Source: Pyrenochaeta sp. MPI-SDFR-AT-0127
Lineage: Eukaryota > Ascomycota > Dothideomycetes > Pleosporales > Cucurbitariaceae
Direction: 5' to 3'
NCBI GenBank assembly: GCA_020747015.1
Contig: JAGTJM010000088.1
Location: 1-64,000 of the forward strand
Length of the DNA: 64,000 nucleotides
Positions 1-11,999 of this stretch are shown piece by piece. Both the position numbers and the translations under genes were made by a program. Every line of letters starts with the position of its first letter. The first letter of the stretch is position 1. A model generated the notes under the pieces. The model did not search any database and had not been told where the DNA came from. It saw only the letters and a program-made list of their open reading frames with translations.

Positions 1-615
1 GCTATCATATGTCGCGATGGTGCTTCTCCTCCTCCCAGAGCACGTCCTCACGAAACCAACGGTTCGGTGCCATACCAAACAAAAGTACTGCGGATGGGAA
101 TTGATGGAAGATCTCAGTTCGTCTGCGATGTTCTCCTTGTTCCCCACAAAAACCTTGCTAAGACCTGTCAGATATATCGATTGCAACTCTAGGCGACATC
201 TATGTTCAACAAACCGGAGATCATTCGCTATGTAGCGTTACTGAAGAAGGCAATTTATACTGCACATGTGTTTTCGAGTGTGGAAATGGAGTTTGGACCT
301 GCTCTGAAAAGGGAAATCAAAAAGAGAGAAGCTGGATGTTTGAGAAAGGGTGCAAGAAGTATTGCCACGCCGGGGTATGCGACGCGATGGGTGCATAAGA
401 TACAAATGGAGACTATGAAATAAATGATGAAAGATCAGAATGGAGACACTGCGGGCAACAATTGAGCCTAGGAAGAACACATCTTACTGAGAGATTGTAC
501 GTGGTTCAAAGGTTTAGATATTGTTCGATTTGACTGGTCTCGCTTTGAAAACCATATATTGAGGTCCGGATAGTTTTTGCCTAATGAAATAGTCTGGTGT
601 AGAGCTTAGGCATAT
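1..615. other. Intergenic, left edge
   Basis: No convincing gene was found here. Short open frames exist on both strands but their translations resemble no family I know and overlap one another. The stretch would include the 3' flank of the hydantoinase gene, which ends at 616 on the minus strand. Confidence 0.6.
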
Positions 616-3600
616 TTACGCTCTATCAAAGACGTCCATGCCATAATCTCTCATCTTTCTGTACCATTCTTTGACATATGGTAATCCAACATGTGGTCCA
701 TAAGGATCCTTCTCCCATTGCGGCCTAGGTGGCTTCAGACCCGTCTCCTCCTCGCATCTTGCCATAAGCTCTCGTATGGTTCCACCACGGTCGATACTCA
801 TATCATCACTATAACCCGTCTTCTTCCGCTCTTCACGCATCTTGTCCCTGAGTTCAGCGGTGGCGCCTTCATTGACAGTGAAGTCTGATGAGCGGACTAC
901 TACTCCATAATTTTTCGCTGCACCTGAGATGGTAACAAGGCGTCTATGGACTTCTTGCGCTACGATGGTGGCGGGGCGGGTGAGAGGATCGCCGAGACCG
1001 CCGCCCCCCCATGTTTCCCATTCGAGCACGTCACCTATTATCGTTCATCAGTGCCGAAATGAAGAGAATCTTTGATGCACATAACCTACCGGGGTAGACG
1101 TGGATGTAATCTTGCTTGGATTGACAAAGGACCATGTTATCTTTCTCTTTATCCGTTCCATAGCTGTTATTCTTGTACAACACTTTCCTAGATCTCGACC
1201 CTGGCATACCACCGTTCACACCCCACGGCTTGATCATCCACCGATCATCGTGGATGCTAACATCGCCCTCGCATAGCCATCGGTATAATGTACGCTGAGC
1301 ATTGCCACCGCGGAAGTAGCCAGCACCTCCTGAATCGGGCAGTGCTTCATTCGCCTCAATAATGACCGGGAAATACAGCTCAATATTCTCCGCAGGAATA
1401 GACTTGATAGCGGGGAACAGACAATGACAGTCAGGGCCGTCACCAATAGGTCGTGCAGGTACGCCACCAAAGCCAATTTGGTAGAGTAAGTAGAACTCGC
1501 CGTCAGGCTTAAAACCAGAGTAGAAGAGATGTGGTGAGTCGGAGAAGCCTGCTGCACAGCGGTAGGCTGCATTTCGCTGACCGAAAAGGGCTTGCATTAC
1601 GTCCATTACGCGACCGAGCAAATGTGTACGACAGCTGACTGCTGCAGGACGAACAGGGCGCAAAATAGTACCAGTGGGTATCTTTATGTCGATAAGGTCA
1701 TGAAAGCCGTCATTAACAACAGCATGAGGGTCATAAATAGCAAGAAGGTAGTATCCAATAAACATTTTGAACATGGTGATGGAGAGGTAATAATTCATCG
1801 AGGTATTAGACTGCGGCGACGTACCCTCCCAGTCAAAGACCAGCTTGTCGCCTTCTTTCTGCATTGAGCAAGAAATGGCGTACGGGCCGAGGCCCTGACC
1901 ATCATCATCGATGAAGTCGGTGAAACTCGATTTCTCGGTACCAATCTTCTCATCGATGATATTCTTGATAGCAATCTTGTTTTGCTCAAGCAAGTAGTCT
2001 GTAGCTGCTTCGTACAGTTCGAGACCATACCGTTTGCATAGCTCGTTCACGCGTGTGGCAGCCGTTCTGCATGCTGTGCAAAGCGCAACAAGGTCGCTCT
2101 GGAACCACTCAGGCATACGAGAGTTGCGAAAGAGTACTGAAGCTAAGGCCTCATTGTAGATGCCTTTGTCATAGAGCTTAACAATTGGAATCTGTAGACC
2201 ATCTTCGTAGATGGTACTAGCGTTGATGCTCATTGACCCTGGGACTTTGCCTTGAACGTCAGTCAAATGACCAAAGTTGGCAGCCCAGCCGACTAGCTTG
2301 TGTTCGAAGTAGATGGGGAGTAATATGATAACGTCGTTGAGATGCGACACAGCTCCATCGATTTGGTAGACATCGTTGGTGACAAATATATCACCTTCGT
2401 CAACTGTACCTTTCCAGCCATTCAAGAACTGCGTGATAAAGCTACCGAACTGACCAACGAGCATCTGCCCGCGTGTATTGGTGATAACATTGAACTCATC
2501 CTGCTGTTCACGTATTGCTGGACTCATGGCGCAACGTAGCATGAGAGTATCCATCTCCCTTCGTATGGAGCCAAGTGCTGAAGCGATGAGAGTAGCAATG
2601 AGTGGTTGCTCCTTGACAAGCTCTATTGCGGACTCCTTAGTATGAATAGTCTTTGGCTTCCCTCTCTTCTCCTCGGGCCAGATCAGGATGTTACCCATAG
2701 AATCGACCTCACCATAATGTCCAGGCAGAATGAGGGTGTTGGAGTCCATTTCTGTAATGATAGCAGGACCAGGGATCTTTACACCAGCCTTGGAAATCTG
2801 TGTGCGGTCCCAGAAGGTTGCTTCTAATTTCTTGCCTTCATAAACAATGTCCTGTTTGAGCGTGATCGCACCCTCGGGCGGGGTAGAACTTCTGGCCTTC
2901 TCAATTGACTGAAAGGCTACCTCTTCAGAAGCATCAATAACTTTGGCGCGCATACGCAGCGTCTCAATCTCTGCTTTTTCGTGTGAGAAGCTGAATTGCT
3001 GCTCATGCGCTTCGTTGAATTTAGTACGCAGAGTATTCAAAAGACCTTGTGTATCACCAAGTTCATCTTCACTGAAGTCGACTGTAAGCGTCATTGCCTG
3101 GCCTCTGTACCGCATATCAGACTGGTAAATGACCTTGAGCGCAGCCTGCTCGTTTCCAAGCGAATTCTTCATTGTCTTTACGCAGTGATCCTTGAGCTCT
3201 CTCAATGTCTTCAAGAGATCCTCCGCGGTGATGGCGGAGAAGATTTTAATATATGTACAGCTTTGCTCATGGGACATTTTTGTTGTAGCATCGCCTTGAG
3301 CGCAGAGAATGCCTGGGCTAGGAGGAACGATGACAGGCCAAGAACCAAGCAGCTTCCCGAGTGAATTGGCGTGAAGAGGCCCAGCTCCACCAAAAGCCAC
3401 GAGAGCAAAGTCGCGAGGGTCATACCCTTGCTCTACAGAGACGAGACGAAGGGCACCATGCATTGACTCGTTGACCAAATCAATTATACCCTCAGCTGCT
3501 GTTGTGATATTCGTGCCCATCTGCTTGGCTATCGACTCGACGGCAGCAGCTGATGCAGCAACATCAAGCTGAAACTTGCCACCTAGCAGCTGTGATGGAA

Positions 3601-4921
3601 GGTAGCCCAAGGTCAAGTTAGCATCGGTCACGGTCGCTTGGGTTCCTCCTTTTCCGTACGCTGCAGGCCCTGGGTCTGCCCCACTAGACTCTGGTCCCAC
3701 ACGGAAATTCTTCGTGAACTCATTGTAGATGGCAATCGAACCACCCCCAGCGCCGACAGTTCGAACATCAACTGATGGTGCTCGGACTGAGAGGTGGCCG
3801 ACTTCGGTCTCTCTTCGAATGATGGCATCCGTGCCAGACAGTAGTGCACAGTCGGTACTCGTGCCTCCCATGTCGAACGTGATGAGATTCTTGAAGGGTG
3901 TGTTCTTTGCGACCAGATGGGAAACGGCTTTTACACCTCCCGCTGGCCCGCTCATGAGGATGCGTACTGGTGTCTCGCCTGCCAAATCTACGGACGTGAG
4001 ATCTCCATCTGACTTGAGGATGCGTATTGTGTCCGTGTCATTGGCAAGCATCTTCTGTAAGTTTTGCATGTACTTCTTGACCACCGGCTTAAGAATTGCA
4101 TTCGCCGTTGTGGTGACTGTCCGTTCGTACTCTTGAATCTCTGGCAGCACATCTGTCGATGTGACAACCTCGACATCTGGGCCAAACTCGTCGTTCAAAA
4201 TTTCTCGTATCTTGGTTTCATGAACGTTGTTGCTAAAGGAGTTGAGCAATGAGACAGCAATTGCCTGGGGCTGCTGCCTCTTGAGATCCTGTAGATGCTC
4301 TCGGAACACCTTCTCATCGAGCTCGTACCAAACCTGGCCATCGATTTTTATGCGCTCCCTGACCTCTACAGTACGCTCTAGCGGAACCAAAGGTTCAGGT
4401 TGTATGTAATTTATCCATGCGCCTAATCCTCCCGGAATCTGACTTCTGCGTACTGTCAAGATATCCTTGTGACCCTTTGTAACAATCAAACCGCATTTTG
4501 CACCTTTGCCCTCGAGCACCGCGTTTGTGCCAGTCGTTGTCCCGTGATGAATGTATTCAAATTTTCCGTCCCAATTATACCTCTCCTTCAGCATCTTGCG
4601 TGCTTGAAGCACTCCATGTTGAACGCCGATGGATTGGTCGGTCGTGTTCGTAGGGACTTTTGTGCGCACGGCTTCTCCGTTAGGCGTGATGACACAGACG
4701 TCTGTGAAGGTCCTACGCCCATGTCAGCCTACTCATTTCAAGTCCCGAATCCGAAGCGTTCTGATTTGGTTGTGGCAGGAAGGCCGAGCTGTGGGAGCTC
4801 TGCGCTTTTGCCGCCGTTGCCCAGATGGTAGTCCAGCCGTATTTGTAGCCGAGACTCCGGAGCAAAAGAAAGACCATCCTTACCCTCCGACATCAACACC
4901 GAGCCTATACCCAGGAGCCAT
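616..4921 (-). CDS. Hydantoinase / 5-oxoprolinase family protein (HyuA-HyuB fusion)
   Basis: Family role: ATP-dependent opening of cyclic amides such as 5-oxoproline (glutathione turnover) or hydantoins, normally in the cytosol. Three exons, 4921-4884, 4712-1090 and 1034-616, join in frame to 1359 residues. The start MAPGYRLGVDVGG plus exon 2 rebuilds the actin-like ATPase motif GVDVGGTFTDV at residues 8-18; the first exon is only 38 nt. A second motif, TFDMGGTSTD, lies near residue 295, typical of the HyuA half. The HyuB half follows from about residue 700 and ends with ETWGGGGLGDPL across the last intron. Yeast Oxp1 is about 1290 residues, so this is slightly long. The family is clear; the substrate (5-oxoproline or another cyclic amide) cannot be read from sequence alone. 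Confidence 0.9.
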
Positions 4922-6085
4922 GTTGAGCAAGGAAGAAGGACTTCCAAGATTGAGGACTGTCGTGCAATCAGACTCGAGTCGTGAGCAGCAGCTGGCCCTC
5001 TGGCGTGCTGCACATGCCCGAATTTCTGGAGCAAAGCTGTGAAACGCCGAAATCCCGCCGAACGGGGGTTCGCCATCGCCGCTACCACGCACCCACTCCA
5101 GTGTCAAGCTATCAAACCCATCGCTATGCTACAGTAGGAAGGCCCGGCACCAACTACCGTAGCCGATGTCGCGAAGAAGGTTGAGACGAAGTGCACTGCC
5201 CTGCAACAAGGTCGATCTGTCATGGATGCCGTTGGTGTGCGGGGTTGATAAGACAGAACGTGGTTCCGATGCAGCCTTGCTTATCTAGCCGGAATGCTGA
5301 TCAACAAGCATGTTGCCACTTGCGGGCTCCTTGGAATGAGATTCGGATGTGTCGGTGAAGAAAGACGTTGGGACACTCTAGAGCGTTGCTGAGGGCGTTT
5401 CGATACAAGGGGCATGTTCCTTCCTTACCCCAATCTGTCAAAACACTCTGTATTGGCGCAAGGATGTTGATCCAGTTTACGGAATAGGCAATTGTGGAGC
5501 ATAATGCTTGATGTGCAGCAAAGCACAGAGACTACCGGTAACGTGGATCTCACTGCCAATTCGCATCGAGCAGGTAAACAGTCGGCAGGGGTAGCTGGGG
5601 GTACGCAGAGATATTGAGCATCAAGAGCTGCAATCTTCTTTTAACTAATCATACAACACGAGAAAGAGCAGGGCTTAGTGGCGCTTGATCTCTACTGTTC
5701 GTCTTAATAATGCCGCCTCATTTCCTTTCCCAATCCTACTACGACTTTTCTGAAATATGCTGGAAAACCTACCAGGCCTTATCACAACAACAGAGTATAA
5801 ACTTTCCATAGCTTGCTGTCTGCAAGACAATCGCCGCTCGAAAAAAAAGTCCTACAATATGTATTATTGTGACGCGCTCGTGAGCATGGTGACAGTTTGA
5901 GTATCGAACCAAACCAAACATATGACCATAGGGTCATGAGAAGCTATGGAATCCGATGAGACTGCTCTGACATTGTGGGTCGAATACTGCGTGCATGTCA
6001 CGAGAGTTCTCTTGCCAATGTCTTGATAGAAATCATCCTCAGTAAACTAGGTTTGAAGGCAATGTTAATCTATTACTAAATCTTC
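4922..6085. other. Intergenic
   Basis: Holds the promoter side of the hydantoinase gene and the 3' side of the 7TM gene. No recognisable coding region, RNA gene or repeat was seen. A GGTTCGA-like string near 5895 on the minus strand has no tRNA fold around it. Confidence 0.55.
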
Positions 6086-7628
6086 TCAGATGCCTCTTTC
6101 GACATCACTTGCAACATCTCTTTCGAGACTTTCATTCTCTAAAGTTTTGCGGGAAACCGGTGACAAAGAATACTGAACGGGTCGTTTCCAGTCGTGTGGT
6201 GATTTCCACGTAGACTCCTTAGTGGCTGGTTGTGATGTGAGATTGCTTGTACTCGCAAAGCTCTTCTGGCTCATATCGTCCCGCTCTTCTACGTGGATGT
6301 CAAGTCCTTGGCTTACCTTGATACCTTTTAATGAAATATCTGAAGCTTCTGCTGTGTCGGGCTCGACACGGGATGCGCCCGCTGAATGCGCCGCTCGGAA
6401 TAGCGCGGCCCTAGTGCGCGATTGCGAAAGTTGAAAGGGCGTTCTATTACTACCCGCTCCAGCATAGTAATCAGCGCTGGTAGACCCGCTGAAGTAGCGG
6501 CGGAAAAAGACTTTCAGAGCCGGCGCAGACCCGCAGATAACACCAAGATCGATTTCAAGGCATGTCCAGGTCCAGCCGTAGTAAGCATACCATGAGATAT
6601 CGTACGTGTCTAACAAATGTAAGTTGACCGTGTGCTTGAGAGTGCTTGTCAACTCACAATGGTACACCACTACGGAATAGTATGTACGCAGAATCCCGCA
6701 CACACAGGTACTAATATCTTGTTAGCATGGCTGTTTCCATTCCTGAGAGACACTCTATGTCCTCACATCAAGCCCAAACCGAAGATGCCGCATAAAGCTA
6801 GTTTTTGACGCGTTGGCATTTTTAACTTCCAGACGAGGAACATTGGCAGCAAGCAGATGACAAAATCCTGTATTGTGCCGACGACAGCACATGCAATAAT
6901 CAGAGCTCCTTCGTTTCGGCAGTGCATCTTATGCTGCGCTCTCCACACCTTATCAAAGAGATGAATAAAGCCAGCCGGGGGAGTGCAAAGGAAAACTAGC
7001 GCAAGAGTAAAGAGAACCCCATAGAGGATGCAGATGATAATCGAAGCCCATACCCAGCGCACGAAAGCGTTGGTCAGGGAACCGGTAATGCGTCGATAAA
7101 AGCAGAGAATCGATATTTTGACGAAGGATGAAGAGATCAAGTAATGCAACTCAATAGCCAAGGTGATCTAGTATGTCAGAAATGGTCTCCACTATCGCGA
7201 GCTAGCGCATTCTCACCTCACGAGTGGTAATGCGACTAGCATTTGTTTGATCCCATGCATGCCATTGGAAGCCATAGACTCGGATACCTTACGGGTCAGC
7301 ATGCAGAAGACTGTGTTGAAGAATTTTTCTCACCTAGGATGGATGATACTGTCAAGCCAATCAGTGGTAGCATTGCAACGCTCATCAAGAGGTCGTCAAT
7401 TCCGGCATTCTTTGCTACAACTAGCCGAGCCCATATTCGTGCAAAGTAAACCGCTATGGCCATGACCATGACCACAATAAGAGCGGCTGGACCTCCCCAA
7501 CCTCGTTCTTCGGGGTTGACATGGTTCGCTGCTGGCCAACTGGCGATGACATGTTTCGGTGGGAACAGTCCACCAGAACGAGCGAAGAGGGAATCTGTTC
7601 TTGATTGCAAGACAGCGTGGTCTGCCAT
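6086..7628 (-). CDS. Fungal rhodopsin-domain (Pth11-like) 7TM membrane protein
   Basis: Five exons, 7628-7334, 7287-7217, 7167-6767, 6710-6658 and 6609-6086, join in frame to 447 residues. Several hydrophobic helices are separated by blocks typical of the fungal integral-membrane rhodopsin-domain family: DDLLM in the early part, ELHYLISSSFVKISILCFYR, and SWYAYYGWTWTCLEIDLG before the last helix. The last ~150 residues are a hydrophilic Ser/Thr-rich cytoplasmic tail. No CFEM cysteine domain is present, so this is the CFEM-less class. Members are often discussed as Pth11-type G-protein-coupled receptors in plant-associated fungi; ligand and signalling role are unknown. The start MADHAVLQ fits the family; the open frame upstream of 7628 has no family similarity. 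Confidence 0.85.
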
Positions 7629-7908
7629 GAAGACGTATTCGTAGATTAGTAAACCAATGTTATGATATTGAGAAGCAATCTGTAGGGCGTTGTCATATTG
7701 TGCAGTATTAAGATGACCTGGGAGCCAAAGTACGGGAATCCAATGGTATAAAGCAAGGCACGTTCTTCTGAGAACCAGTGCAGCAAATGGACCCGTGCCG
7801 CAAATGCATTGAATAGCCCCCCTCCCGCACACGGCCTTAGTCCAAACACGAGTGGAGCGAGTGTGAGCCACAGTACGTGCGTTAATGGTGGGGAAATTAG
7901 GTTTGCGC

Positions 7909-7938
7909 GAACATGTGGGCGACGAACATGTGGGCGAA
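7909..7938. repeat. Two tandem copies of a 15-bp unit
   Basis: The unit gaacatgtgggcgac at 7909-7923 is followed directly by gaacatgtgggcgaa at 7924-7938, differing only in the last base. It lies upstream of the 7TM gene start. Function unknown; it may be a simple local duplication. Confidence 0.8.
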
Positions 7939-10348
7939 GAACAGTGCACCCAATGAGATGAGAGTGAAATGCTGTCTATAACCGATCCTGAGCAAAGCAA
8001 CCACCGATGTCCCTGAGTTATCCTGTTAGGCGCAAATGCAAGGCCATCGGTCGTCGCGCAATGCGGAGAGCCGATTCATAACCACAGATCAAGGTACTGT
8101 TTGGATGCTAGACGGGCATAGTCATGATCTATCCCCTACGACGAAATGCCGATTGATCGGAGAGACCACAGGGTAGCGTTTCACGAACAGCCTTCTTTAC
8201 TTAGAATTTAGTGCCATCGGATCGCATTGTACCAGAGCAGCAGATGATTGATGCGCAAACGATGCAGGTCGTAAAACGTTAGGATCCCGTTGGCTTGCGC
8301 TCCGCAGAGTCCAGGTTATTGGGACGGATCGGCAGGCATGGCATGGGCCCAGACATTCGCAATCCTCGCTCGCCACCACCTGTAATGTAGCTTCGCCTAT
8401 GGTACCTGGATGTGACAGAATATCATGAGAGTAGCGCATCTCCATCGAAGTTCAACAAATTAGAGCGTGCTGTCTAGCTTCACCACAAGTTCTTACTGGA
8501 TGAGCATTGGCGAAGGTGTGCGCCACTATTCAAGGGCCCTGTACGTCTCATCCTATTACTTGCGAGGATCATCAGACAACAAGCATTCATAAAGTTTGCG
8601 TTGCCTGACCGTGCATTTCCACGAGCCTGAAAGCGAGCACGAGTTGCATGGAGAAGACTAGCGCACGACAGTGGCGTACATTGTCATTCCTCCAAATGAT
8701 GGAATAGGCGTTGGACTGCGGGCGATACGCTCGATGTAAAAGTCGTCGCTTATGATTCATGATCCAACTCTATAGTCTTGGTCCCAAATTTGCTTCGCCA
8801 AACCAAGTGCAGACTAGAACTTCAACTCAAGCTAGCTTCACGTTTAAATATTGCTAGTATCAAGCTCTTGCATCTTGTATCATCATTACTTTGAGGGTAT
8901 GAGGATTCCGTATGACCTGACTCGTGGCGAGAGCTTCTGACCGATTACTTTGCTGTTGTTGCGACGGCTGATCAACTCGAATGCGGCAGCCGGCCGCGAG
9001 TAAGTGAAACAGGTAGACAAGCGCTAAAAGTTCACTACCAACAGGAGCTGACAAAACGGCCAATGAGAATGCCAATGGCTTGTCTCTGGACTCTGGCGCG
9101 GTACGGAAGCATAACTTCGAGTTCCGGTGGCTACTGAAGTCCATTTCTATACTCGATCCCGTGGATTTCTAATCACTCAAATGATGGCTCCTGAACGAGG
9201 CACTTCACCCGTAAGAATCGGCAGTGTCGAAGAAGTAAAACATGGTTCTTCCAAACAATGTGAAGGGTAGCTTCTATATTGTCTAGACAGTGGAGCTGAG
9301 AGATGGCAGACAGGAATGATTGTTAGATGTTTTACCTACTCACCGGTCATATTTCTTCCCCATATTACTGGCATATGGGCACCATGATGGTGGGTGCGTC
9401 CCTTCTAACCCGAAAACTTGGGTAATCCAACCACTAAAGCAACGTACAACACAAAATGGAACCTCTTCACGCGTGTAAGTCTAGGGTTCATGACCTAACT
9501 AGGTCCGTGCTGCCATTCAACCTGTTCACAAAAGGGGCCTCTGGGATGCACTTCATATGGCTTTTCTTTTGATAGATAGACTACTGAGAACTCCCTGCGC
9601 CAGCATATTGGTCCTCGCCTACAGACATCTTAATTGTACTTGACTGACTAGTTGGGGGCCCAGCTTCAAACCACACCTCCGGCTTTGACGGTAGATGATT
9701 GGCTAGTCATCCGTTTGACAAAGCTGCCACTAGTTTGTCTGGATTTTAGCGACGGGTTTCCGGTCCCTAGCTTAAACCAAGTTAACCTTGCGCCCCTGAC
9801 CAATTCCAGTGGCATTTCACGAGAGATGTGCTCAGACGGGAATAAGACAGGTGCAAAGTTTGAGAGCGAATAATAAACATTTTGCATCGTCTCGATAGAG
9901 GTCGCTGTATACGGAGTTTTTCGCGAGTTGCCTCTACTCCCGAAGTTGGACTTTCACCCGATATGTCGGAAGCCCAGAGCACTGTTTGACTGCAGACAGG
10001 ATGTCGATGAGAAACATACGAAGAGTCGAAGGTAGACGTCAGAAGGTGTCACAAAGAATATTGTTCTTGCAGACTTTCTAATTCATGTAGGAGACCTGCA
10101 CAACCGAGGTGCCTTACCGCTCCATTGCTAACCTGAGGCAAGTAGCTGACTATCCGATGCTGAACGAAATAGGCGGAGCTTTTGCATCGTTGCCCATATG
10201 TTGAGCATTGTCTCGGAAATCGTTCATGTCGTCGGATGAAAGCAATGGTCCCTTGTACGAATCGGTGGATCAGCGTGAGAAAATTCCTCACGCTATATTT
10301 TTCTGAACCGTAACACACTTGATAACTCAATGCTGTGCTTCTCGAGTC

Positions 10349-10391
10349 CAGATAATGCGGGAATTGGGCGATGGAAATATCGCATTATCTG
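10349..10391. repeat. 11-bp perfect inverted repeat
   Basis: Arms cagataatgcg (10349-10359) and cgcattatctg (10381-10391) are exact reverse complements separated by 21 bases. It lies about 350 bp upstream of RPS19. It could be a paired regulator site or a chance hairpin; there is no poly-T terminator context. Confidence 0.7.
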
Positions 10392-10743
10392 CTCGGTACG
10401 ATATCACACGATCAATGATGGCGATAAGAATGCAGGCCTGTTCAGAGTGACGCTCCACTATGGACTTTAACTACATCATCTATATGATCAACGGCGCGTG
10501 ACGGAAGATGATGATAGAAAGTGAAGTCGACTTTGCTCAACCCCTGTAGGTGCTGCATCAATTATGGGTTCACTGCCCAGAGCAACGCTAGCGGCGGCCC
10601 GACTAATTTTCCAGCGGGCGTAAGCGAGCCACAACGGAAAATGGCCAGCCAAGGTCGACTCGAACAATTCTCCAACGCAGCACTCGACAAGACTCCAACG
10701 CCTCTCTCTCTTTTACCCGTCAATACCTAGCAATACCGACAAA

Positions 10744-11497
10744 ATGGGTGGTGTTTCAGTCAAGGACGTTGAGGTATACCATCACCAAAACCTCAGCGAC
10801 CGTGTACAGCGACATCGAACTGACAGGATCCCCGCAGGCGCAGAAGTTCATCAATGCCTATGCCGCTTTCTTGAAGAGGCAGGGAAAGCTCCCCATGTAT
10901 GTCTTTACTTCTTCCAAAAATATGATTGACGTATACTGATTTTGTGCAGTCCAGGTTCGTGTCAATCCAGCGGGTGAAGGAAAAGCCTGAATCCCGTAAT
11001 TGGGGGATAACCTCAGCTTGCTGACCCTTATCTACAGGCTGGGTTGATACTGTCAAGACTTCGCGTATGTTCTACCGATCCTGAACATTGGCTGTCGTCT
11101 AATGATGTGTAGACTCCAAGGAGCTGCCTCCCCAGGACATCGATTGGTTCTACGTCCGCGCCGCATCCGTTGCTCGTCACGTCTACATGCGCAAGACCGT
11201 CGGTGTTGGCCGTTTGCGCAAGGCCCACGGGTACGCCACTGTCGCCCAGGAAGGACAATGGAGCCAGCTTGTTGACAAATGTGCAGTTCCACCAAGAACC
11301 GCGGCTCGCGCCCCTCTCACCACGTCGATGCCTCCGGTTCCGTTGACCGCAAGGTCATGCAGGCTCTCGAGAAGATCGGTGTCCTCGAGCAGGACGAGGA
11401 CAAGGGTGGCCGTCGCATCACACAGTCCGGCCAGCGTGATTTGGACCGAATTGCGCAGACTACCCTCGAAGCCGAGGAGGAAGAGGATGATGAGTAG
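10744..11497 (+). CDS. RPS19: 40S ribosomal protein S19 (eS19)
   Basis: A component of the small ribosomal subunit head needed for 18S rRNA maturation. Six exons, 10744-10773, 10838-10896, 10950-10954, 11038-11064, 11113-11230 and 11287-11497, join in frame to 149 residues, the normal family length. Conserved blocks are present in order: AQKFINAYAAFLKRQGKLP, then IPGWVDTVKTS, DIDWFYVRAASVARHVYMRK, TVGVGRLRK, NRGSRPSHHVDASGSVDRK and GGRRITQSGQRDLDRIAQ. Exon 3 is only 5 nt (tccag), but without it the invariant Ile-Pro-Gly before Trp cannot be encoded, and reading on past it gives a stop. The CT-rich stretch just upstream and the many short 5' introns are typical of fungal ribosomal protein genes. 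Confidence 0.95.
10950..10954 (+). other. RPS19: 5-nt microexon in RPS19
   Basis: Flanked by ...tttgtgcag on the left and gttcgtgtc on the right. It joins AT from exon 2 with TCCAG and GC from exon 4 to give Ile-Pro-Gly. The flanking introns are 53 nt (10897-10949) and 83 nt (10955-11037); the second has a ctgac branch-like site. Inferred from protein conservation, not from transcript data. Confidence 0.75.
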
Positions 11498-11999
11498 ATG
11501 TGTGCATAAAAAGAGCTGCTAGCATTTGGTTGCGGGCGGTATGGATCTACGGTTTACGGCTTATGGCGTTGAGACATGACTTCGCTGGGGCAGCAATAGC
11601 CTAGGATTTCCAATGATACAGGCTTGGCCTAAAAGCATCTTGATACCCACCAAAACCAGTGTCCTCGTGTTACGTGAGATTTGTACCTATGTCCTAATCT
11701 CCTATGCAGGAAGCCTGAGTTTACACCTGCACTCGTGTACCTGGTGTATTATTATAATGTCTTTCGTAATGACATACACCAACTGCCCCAACAACGCGTT
11801 CAAAAACACTGAAGTGCTGACAATTGCCCTGCGAGGCGTATACTGTTTCTAGGTCATATGAACGCCTTGTTTTGCCATCTAGACTTTACTCCAAGTTACA
11901 GTAAATAGCCTCCCAGTCTTTCTTGCTGGTCACAATTCTCGACTATCATTCTCAATTCTTCTCTACCCACAAGGGATCGCTTCGTTCATCTCGTCTACC
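11498..11999. other. Convergent intergenic region
   Basis: Shared 3' flank of RPS19 (plus strand) and the dehydratase gene (minus strand). Nothing coding was recognised. Confidence 0.6.

Larger units (their letters stand above)
7629..10743. other. Long intergenic region upstream of RPS19
   Basis: About 3.1 kb with no recognisable gene. Small open frames (for example 8860-9144 and 9652-9887) overlap on opposite strands and match no family I know. It contains a 15-bp tandem duplication near 7909 and an 11-bp inverted repeat at 10349-10391, listed separately. The last 60 bases before 10744 are CT-rich, as is common before highly expressed ribosomal protein genes. Confidence 0.5.

Noticed and set aside
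5885..5910. GGTTCGA-like B-box of a tRNA gene on the minus strand
   Set aside because: The T-arm does not pair and no acceptor or anticodon stem can be drawn around it.
7646..8000. Extension of the 7TM gene upstream of 7628
   Set aside because: In-frame region lacks membrane or family similarity; family proteins start near MADHAVLQ.
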